Assembly: GCA_037783545.1 (NCBI GenBank)
Contig: JBBELK010000309.1
Location: 283,761-347,760, forward strand
Length of the DNA: 64,000 nucleotides
Origin: Henricia sp. BOLD:AAB3569
Lineage: Eukaryota > Echinodermata > Asteroidea > Spinulosida > Echinasteridae
Direction: 5' to 3'
Shown: positions 57,362 to 64,000 of the stretch, in pieces
Layout of the letters: the number at the start of each line of letters is the position of its first letter
Position numbering within the stretch: the stretch's first letter is position 1
Translations under genes and position numbers: made by a program
Notes under the pieces: generated by a model
Told to the model about the DNA's origin: nothing
What the model saw: the letters and a program-made list of their open reading frames with translations, nothing else
Databases searched by the model: none

Positions 57362-58168
57362 AGGTACACACCGGCCTACTGTTTACATAATTTAGTGATG
57401 TAGCAGCATTGACAATACTTTTTTGATGGTCGTTGTGAAAAAAAATCATAAAAATATCCCGTAATTTACTAAAGAAGTGCAAAATTAACAAAAACGGTCC
57501 AAAGATGTGTTATACGCCTTACCAGCCGTTGCAACTACGCGCGAGCTTCACGACTTTGTCACAAACGATTCGCTCTTTTCCTACTCGGGATATCTCCAAT
57601 TTTCTGATCACGATTTCACTGGACAGCCCGGACGACCGATTATGAATTTCCGCTTTCTCTGGAGAAGTTAGCATCATCATGTTTTTTCTTCACGAACGTA
57701 CATGTTCACCAACCAACCCGCCGTGTGTGCACTCGGGATATTTGCCGTGCTGCGCGGGGCGATCCACTGTAGTTTGCCATACTAGCACGCGCTCGCTGAG
57801 TCTCATTCTCCGGACTCTCGAAACAAACATTTCTGTTCGAATTTTCATACTTATGTTCAACTTTGTTTCATACCTGTATAAATAGTCTCTCTTTTGTCAA
57901 CTACTTATAAATATTGTGGAAAAATCAGAGTTGAATTTGGTGCAGTTCTGCAGTAAGAAACTTTCACGGGACTAGACATGCGACTGGACACAAAACTAAC
58001 TCGCAAGACCATGTGACTTTTCGGAACCAGAATCTGGTTCCGAAAAGTCAAGTGACCTCTGTTTTTTTTAAATTTCAGGATATGTTCAGTTTATTTCGGA
58101 AGGGCATTCAGAATCTGGTATGGGTCAATTTCGAGCCCAAAATAGCCCAACGAAGCCGGTGTGTACCT
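57362..58168. mobile_element. 807-bp TTAA-flanked element, AGGTACACACCGG ends
   Basis: TTAA on both sides (57,358-57,361 and 58,169-58,172), perfect 13-bp ends AGGTACACACCGG/CCGGTGTGTACCT. The interior has a CpG-rich part (57,530-57,850) like that in the 24.0-kb element, and a 37-nt near-perfect palindrome at 58,015-58,051. Frames are short and unrecognised. Confidence 0.8.
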
Positions 58169-58515
58169 TTAAAACTGCCTTGGATTTGGCCCATGTAATC
58201 CTGGTGCCCTTTATTATGGGCCCACAGGCAGGGAGAGTCAACATTGAAATGTTTACATGTGCTTCAGGTTACACTACAGGGAGTATCCAATGTCAATGAC
58301 GTGGTTCAGTGTTGGCTGATGCCATGTTATAAAACTACATAAACCATCCGTTTGCAGAAAGAAAATCAAAATTGTGCCCAATGGGAAAAGTCATGCAGTT
58401 GTGCAATTTGTATCACATTTGTGGTAGGATAACAGGCCAAAGTGGGCATTGAAGGTTTCTGTGCAGCTACATTGTATGGTACCGTACATGTACATGTACA
58501 CATGGATACGTACAA

Positions 58516-58985
58516 GATTTCAACTCGAGTTGAACTTAACCCTGCTCCGAAGCAGGGTTGAGATTTGTTTGCCCGGTTTGAAAGTGCATGTATCATCCCG
58601 GGTTGAAAACGGTAGTGTGCAACGAGCAGGGTTATGTTGCAATGGGTTAAGTTCGCCCCAAGGAGGGGATTCTTGCTGCTTGCAAGAATTTCTCAGTGTT
58701 GTCCAGCTCTGAGAAGCCGTACATGTATTCAAACACCATGTCGCAAAGAAGAGCCATGTACATGTTGCAGTGTGGAGTACACGTATATCTTCTGTCTGTA
58801 CTGTCTTGCCAACTTTCGTGCGATGATACTATTTCCAACAGGGTACAGCACTTATCCCAGGATGGCGTTGCTCCGGAGCAAAATAAACATGGTTTGAGCG
58901 AAACAAGTGTGAAACGACGTACATGTAGGGTTGAATACAGGGTTGAAAATTCGCGATTCAACCCGGTACAAGCTTGACCGGGGTT
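58516..58985. repeat. CAGGGTTGA-rich block of a TTCACACT-type element
   Basis: CAACTCGAGTTGAACTTAAC, GAAGCAGGGTTGAGA and CCCGGGTTGAAAACGGTAGT at the left; GGGTTGAAAATTCGCGATTC and GGGGTTGAGAGTCTATAGTG then TGAAAAGG at the right. The right end matches the TTTTCACACTA end type (31.0 and 32.4 kb). A clean left end was not found. Confidence 0.5.
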
Positions 58986-59004
58986 GAGAGTCTATAGTGT
59001 GAAA

Positions 59005-60155
59005 AGGTATCAAATGAGGGCGCCCTTTCAAGCCCAGCTGCATGACAGCGTGCGAGCACTAAATGTGTCGCAAATCATTGGAGGGGTTATTACGGGTAGT
59101 ATGTAAAAAGCTGCCCTATTGGTTGTCGGTCTGTGCATGGTCTGCGTAAAGCAGCCAATGAGTGCCGTCGGGGGCCGAGCTATACCATCGGCAACCACAA
59201 ACATTGACAAAGGCGATAACTCAAACAAAGGCGGCAGTCATGTAATGACAGTGGTCAGGGTGCGTGCAACGGTGATTGAAGTTTTAGTTGTGCAAGCTCG
59301 CTGTTTTTTGCCAGCCTACTGTAGTGGTGGCTGGAAATGTATGTTAATAAATGTTTTTCTTTCTCAAAACCAAAAATTAAACCGGTAGAGATTTAGAAAA
59401 ACCGACATGGCGCCACTTCCTATAAATAAAACAACTAAAAAAAGTTCAGGCAATTAAAACGAACAATTTCACCCTTTTCGTATTTCTCATTTTGCAAGAA
59501 TGGACTCGATGGAGATTCCCCGTGACCCGTCCAATTATTGTTGCAGCTTCGGTCAAAACCTCTGTCAAACCAGTACATACCGTACAATGTCATGTCAAGT
59601 TCTGTGTCACTGTCCTTTGTGTTTTTAGTTTATATGGGATAGGCCCGAACGCATGACAAAAGCCATGTACATTGTACAATAGTACAATACAAACACCTTT
59701 AAAATGTTTGGCATACCGGTAGGGCCTATATTTTATTTTGGCCAGTCGCTGAAAAAATTTTACCTAAAAGTCGCCTACATGTAGTGCACTGAAACTAGCC
59801 AATCGCCGTGCGCATAATGGAGCGACTCGGCCAACTGTTATAGTACGCTCGCGTCAGGCCCAGGTGAAAGCACTGTACAGTCTGTACACGTGCTTTCTAC
59901 TTACCGTGTTTGTGCATGTCTGTGAGAAACCGGTGAATTTGTTGATGACTTGAGGACTTCGTCATCGACGTCTTCAACTCTCCATTATTTTTCGAGATTT
60001 TTCTTTATTATGCACAATCCTTCAAAGGTATTTTTTATTATGTCTAATACATAAACTTTATTTTCAAAACAATCTACATATTTAGATACCTAAACATATA
60101 CAAACATGTGGCGGACTGGCCGCCACTAGCGGGAAAACTCCTGCCCCTACTTCCG
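59005..60155. repeat. 1.2-kb duplicated segment, copy 2
   Basis: Same order of landmarks as 54,890-56,105, same strand, 4.1 kb away, with numerous small gaps. The CCAAT boxes and the minus-strand donor ACACG|GTAAGT (59,903-59,910) are conserved, while the frame leading into the donor ends in a different phase. This copy lacks the repeat-bearing arms that surround copy 1. Confidence 0.7.
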
Positions 60156-60159
60156 GGTT

Positions 60160-61341
60160 TGAAATTCGAGCCCTGCGGCCATTCGGCCAACCACCGTCCC
60201 CCTTTCTCTTGACGGCATGGAGAACACTGAAGCATGCAGGTGCACTTCGCGGTGAGGTTACGTGGTTCAACTTAAACCCAAAAGCATTAACACTGTGGCT
60301 TTAAACACGGATCAGACATCTCTACATGGGTCAAGAGCCAGTGTTGAAATGTGGTAGTGTGAAAAGGTCAGTCTACTTAACATGTGTCTAACCTGTGTGA
60401 AAATGCCTTATGAGGGTCAATGAATGCAATTCTTGCAGTGTCTTTAATGGCAAATTTTCAGCCCCTATGGCTACCTGATGATGGACCAAATACTAATTTT
60501 AAGCATGTACATCAGGTGGAACTTGACACACTTCCCACAGTAAACTCATTAATCTCTCTGTGTGAGCACTTGGCAAGGAGCCACCTCAGTTGGTGTGTTC
60601 TGGCAAAGACTTGCCCCAAACACTGTATAATTCAGGTTTTGTGACACTGAAATTGCACCTCTGCCAGGCCTCACCACCTGGGTTCACTGTTGTAAACGAT
60701 TACATCAGGTACATTACTAATGCTGAGTGATTGGTGAAATTCAGGCCAGTATGTAGGCCTACCTACAGTATGGAAGTTGCATTTAAAGAAATTTGCAAAA
60801 CCGGGCAGGGCGTTTTTTTTAAATACTAGACTGCTAAGTAAAGTTTTGCTTTTAGCAAAATGGGCAGAGTTCCAGCTCAAAAAAAAATATTCCTCAAGAA
60901 TATTGTTGGGGGAAATCAGGTTGGTGTAGCAGTGCACATTTCTCGTCCTCGCTTACCATGTACAGTATGTATGTACAGTATGTTTGTACACTTTGTACGT
61001 GTAGTTTGAATATCTCAATTATTTTGTCAAAGCGTTGTTTGTCGTGTACCAAAGCTACCATAAGCCACATCAAACCATTAGGCTTCATCTTCATGTATTC
61101 AGCAGCTCCTACACCCAAACCAACATGCTCCAAATCCAATCATGGCTCTTGAGTAAACCAAGTGAATAATTCCCCGATATATGCCCCCTGGAAGAACTGC
61201 CAGCAACGATTCTAATTGGACAGCTCCTCGCGGCTAGTAGCTACACGAGACCCGAGCTCTGTGGCTGTGCACAAAGCCTCTCGGCACCAGGCAATCAGCC
61301 AGATTGAATCAATAAGAATTATCGCACTTTATCGGGCAGCT
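60160..61341. other. No secure gene; one coding-like minus-strand patch
   Basis: At 60,955-61,139 a minus-strand frame gives HVGLGVGAAEYMKMKPNGLM and continues with a helical-looking basic stretch to a donor-like ATG|GTAAGC. The upstream side has a stop and no convincing acceptor. I could not name a family. Nothing else was seen here beyond TACATGTA motifs. Confidence 0.3.
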
Positions 61342-61575
61342 GAGGCTGCACGAGTTGGGGGGTGTGGGGGGCGGCCATCTATCTACGGTATACCGTACCG
61401 GTTGTCGCAGTTGCCATGAGAAGACAAATGCTTTTGGTCGGCAGGACCCGTCATGAGGCTGCACGAGTTGGGGGGAGGGGGTTGGGGGGGGGCGGCCATC
61501 TATCTACGGTATACCGTACCGGTTGTCGCAGTTGCCATGAGAAGACAAATGCTTTTAGTCGGCAGGACCCGTCAT
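61342..61575. repeat. Tandem duplication, 113-121 bp unit
   Basis: GAGGCTGCACGAGTTGGGGG starts at 61,342 and 61,455; both copies end GGCAGGACCCGTCAT. They differ mainly in the length of the G-run (61,370 against 61,473-61,490). Contains GGTATACCGTACCGG. Confidence 0.9.
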
Positions 61576-62814
61576 TAGTCATCAGAGCATCTCAGGTCTT
61601 GAGAATAATTTGAAGAGATGAGAACATCAAACAACAGCTGCCTCTCCATAATGCCAAACCAAAGTTTAAAATCACTTTCATTAGTTTCTACAGTCTGTTG
61701 CTTCTCAGTTTAAATGTTTGCAGTCTACAGTTTTTTTTTTTTTTGGGGGGCCAATCTTAAGGCATTGCTTATTAGAAAATGGAAAAATGTGTGCACACTA
61801 ATAACTGGTAACCAGCCAAAATCTACAATATTTTCTTTGCTAAGCACAACAATTTGCTGAGTAGTATTTTCTGCTAAATAGTGTTATGAAATTTGGCCCT
61901 CAATTTTACAATTTGTATCTACTGTGGATAGTTGTACATGTTGAATGTATGTCTGAGGTTTACACAATTTAATTGTACAGACAAAAATGTAGAGTTTTTG
62001 AGTGATGTTGATTAATCTTCATCTACAGTATAGGACTACATTGTACAATACAACTTAACAGCTACATACGGTATACGTACAATCCTCCTTGAAGAAAAAT
62101 CCAGCATTTGCAGCTTATTCGATAGTTCATGTACATGTATCCCTCTAGCCGGCTTATACCAGTTTATTTCAAATTGCCCTTTTTAAAGTTGAAAATGAAA
62201 TTTTCACGATTTCTGAAATGCTCACTAGGTATTAATGGCTATGCGCGTGACCCCGTGACGCAATCCTGAGAAAGAGAAGTAAACACGATCGGCAGCTCCA
62301 TACATGTATGTTTACACGCAAAAAACTTCGAAAACCATCTCTGTTACAATGTATGTATGTTTTTTGAATAATTTTTTTCGTGCAAAAAGCCAGAGATTTT
62401 CCCAGTACATGTAGATGTGAAGTTGTATGTTTTACCAGACAGTATGAAAAAAAGAGCAAAGACTTGTAAAGTTGTATTTTGTTTGTGTGTCTGTTTCTGT
62501 CTCTGATATGTTTGGTTCTTGAAACTATAGGCATGATAGGTGTGCAATATAAATTTGTGTAATGTTTGTTGTTATTTTATTTTGTTTTTTGCTTTTTAGC
62601 TGTAAGGGTTACCCTCTTCAAATAAAGTTTAATCAAAAAAAATTAATCAAAAAAAACAAATAATAATCTTCTTTGTTATTTTCAAGAGAGAGAAAAATGA
62701 GACGCACATAAACAAAGTTATGAGGAGTACATGTAGGCGAACTTGTACCGTGGCCAGGCTGCGTGTGTTGTACAGCAAGGGACCGAAACGGACCATGCAT
62801 GCCATCTACATGTA
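61576..62814. other. AT-rich DNA, no gene recognised
   Basis: It holds a T-run at 61,730-61,744, a probable fragment of the GGGGCCAATTTCAT element family at 61,840-61,900 (inverse), and two copies of TTAATCAAAAAAAA near 62,630-62,655. No supported coding exon. Confidence 0.4.
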
Positions 62815-63674
62815 CAGTAAAATCTCGTTAAGTCGAAACTCAAGGGAATGGACGAAAACTTTGAGGTATCCAGAGTTCGAGTTAAACAGAGGTCCCGATT
62901 CGCTCCGCTCAACGCACGAAAAGTGTCCACCGTAACTCGCTAGCCCCATGATTGTGTATGTTGTGGACTCGGTAGCCTATTTAGCCCATTTTGTAAGCAT
63001 TTTTCCCCAGCTCGAAAACATCGTTTTGGCAAGATTTTTGTTCTTACTTGAAGGTCTATTTCATGTACAAGTTTAAAATATTAAAATGTCCATTTTGTAA
63101 AGCACGTACCATGTGTTTTGTGTCTTCATTTTATGGTGTTTTTTCATCACATCGTTTGTATTTTGTGGGCGGTTTGCAGTGCTGCACGCACGCACGCACG
63201 TACATGTACGGCCAGGGTGATTGCGTGATCAGTGCTATCCTGTACCTATAGAGGGCGCAATTGTCATTGTCCACAGTCTAGCGCATGGTATGGCTATGGA
63301 CCATGGTTCCGGGTATGCTTAACAATGACAGTGAGCATGTGCGAGTACCATTCAGAAGTTCCAGGAAGGCAGATTCGTTGCGGTTATGCCATAGATTTAC
63401 ATTATGCATCACGCTGCATTTTTGAAGAAAAGACGGATTATATCGACAGATAAGACTCATGAAAAGATTTTCACACTTTGTGATCCCTTTAGTTGCCGTT
63501 TCTTTTTAGATTTGCCGAAAAACAATTTGAGGTAAACGGAGCCACTAGCACAGGAATTTTGAGTTACGAAAGTATTCGTGTGCACAAAAGCCTATTCTCA
63601 TGTCGGGAATGAGGATTACTTCGAGGTAAACGGAGTTTCGAGTTATCCGGTTTCGACTTAACGAGATTTTACTG
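62815..63674. mobile_element. 860-bp TA-flanked pogo-like element
   Basis: Ends CAGTAAAATCTCGTTAAGTC and GACTTAACGAGATTTTACTG are perfect inverses over 20 bp, continuing imperfectly (GAAACTC...GAGTT), and TA is duplicated on both sides. Subterminal copies of GAGGTAAACGGAG occur at 63,530 and 63,622. Ends of this kind with a TA target are typical of pogo-type Tc1/mariner elements. No transposase frame, so non-autonomous. Confidence 0.8.
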
Positions 63675-64000
63675 TATGTACATGTACGCACGAGATCCTA
63701 CGCACGTACCGCGTGTGTGTGTAAAAATGTGGTTACGCATCTCTCGATTGCATTGTTCCGGTTCCAACTTTTTCACACAGCACCATGCTCAAATCTCCTG
63801 AATTTCGGATACGAAATAAGTACACAGAGAAATTATTCCTAGCCTGTGCACAAAATCCATTGGAACTTGATATTGATTCTCAACAGCACTCGGTGAAGGC
63901 TTATGAGGGCCTGTTTTCGCGACCACAACAGAAACATCTTTCTGGCGTAATATACCGATTCAGCCAATGGACGGCTTCGGTTGCTGACAACCAAAGCTGT
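63675..64000. other. Window end, nothing recognised
   Basis: No repeat pair or coding motif was identified in the last 325 bp. One TACATGTACG motif follows the transposon directly at 63,679. Confidence 0.4.

Overview
The window looks like nuclear DNA of a marine invertebrate deuterostome, most likely an echinoderm. There are no bacterial-style operons. Coding exons are short and flanked by GT/AG splice sites. The DNA between them is packed with transposon relics, tRNA-derived SINEs and the palindromic motif TACATGTA. One short element at 56.5 kb has ends resembling a TTAA-flanked repeat that I remember as common in sea stars and sea urchins. The echinoderm assignment rests on that memory and on general texture, not on a search.

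Only one gene could be identified securely. It lies on the minus strand and is an orthologue of GALNT2, a polypeptide N-acetylgalactosaminyltransferase. One exon (37,333-37,574) encodes the stem and the start of the catalytic region. The next exon (12,714-12,812) encodes the first strand of the GT-A fold. The splice phase matches exactly across a 24.5 kb intron. A probable membrane-anchor exon lies at 38,155-38,310, but its frame is not resolved. No later exon was recognised to the left of 12.7 kb.

The rest is mobile and repetitive DNA. Five architectures recur: (1) elements flanked by TTAA with ends starting AGG or AGT (16.5, 18.8, 24.0, 44.0, 56.5 and 57.4 kb, plus several single ends), one of which carries a P2X7-like first exon; (2) short elements flanked by TAA, TTA or TAT whose ends carry a TTCACACT-like word (18.5, 31.0, 39.6, 40.5 kb and probable relatives); (3) larger elements whose arms contain tandem repeats, at 7.3-9.7, 32.4-34.4, 48.3-53.6 and 54.1-56.7 kb; (4) TA-flanked pogo-like elements (38.7, 62.8 kb); (5) tRNA-derived SINEs (0.3, 19.9, 32.0, 34.6, 37.0, 49.3 and 56.9 kb).

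The region most worth attention is 48.3-53.6 kb. A 146-bp tandem repeat is present as a short decayed array in one orientation on the left and as a long, almost perfect array in the other orientation on the right. Between them lies a broken gene of an uncharacterised invertebrate family. A smaller analogue at 33.5-34.3 kb uses a 16-bp repeat around CACTTCGCCCC, and that word forms inverted pairs at several other places in the window.
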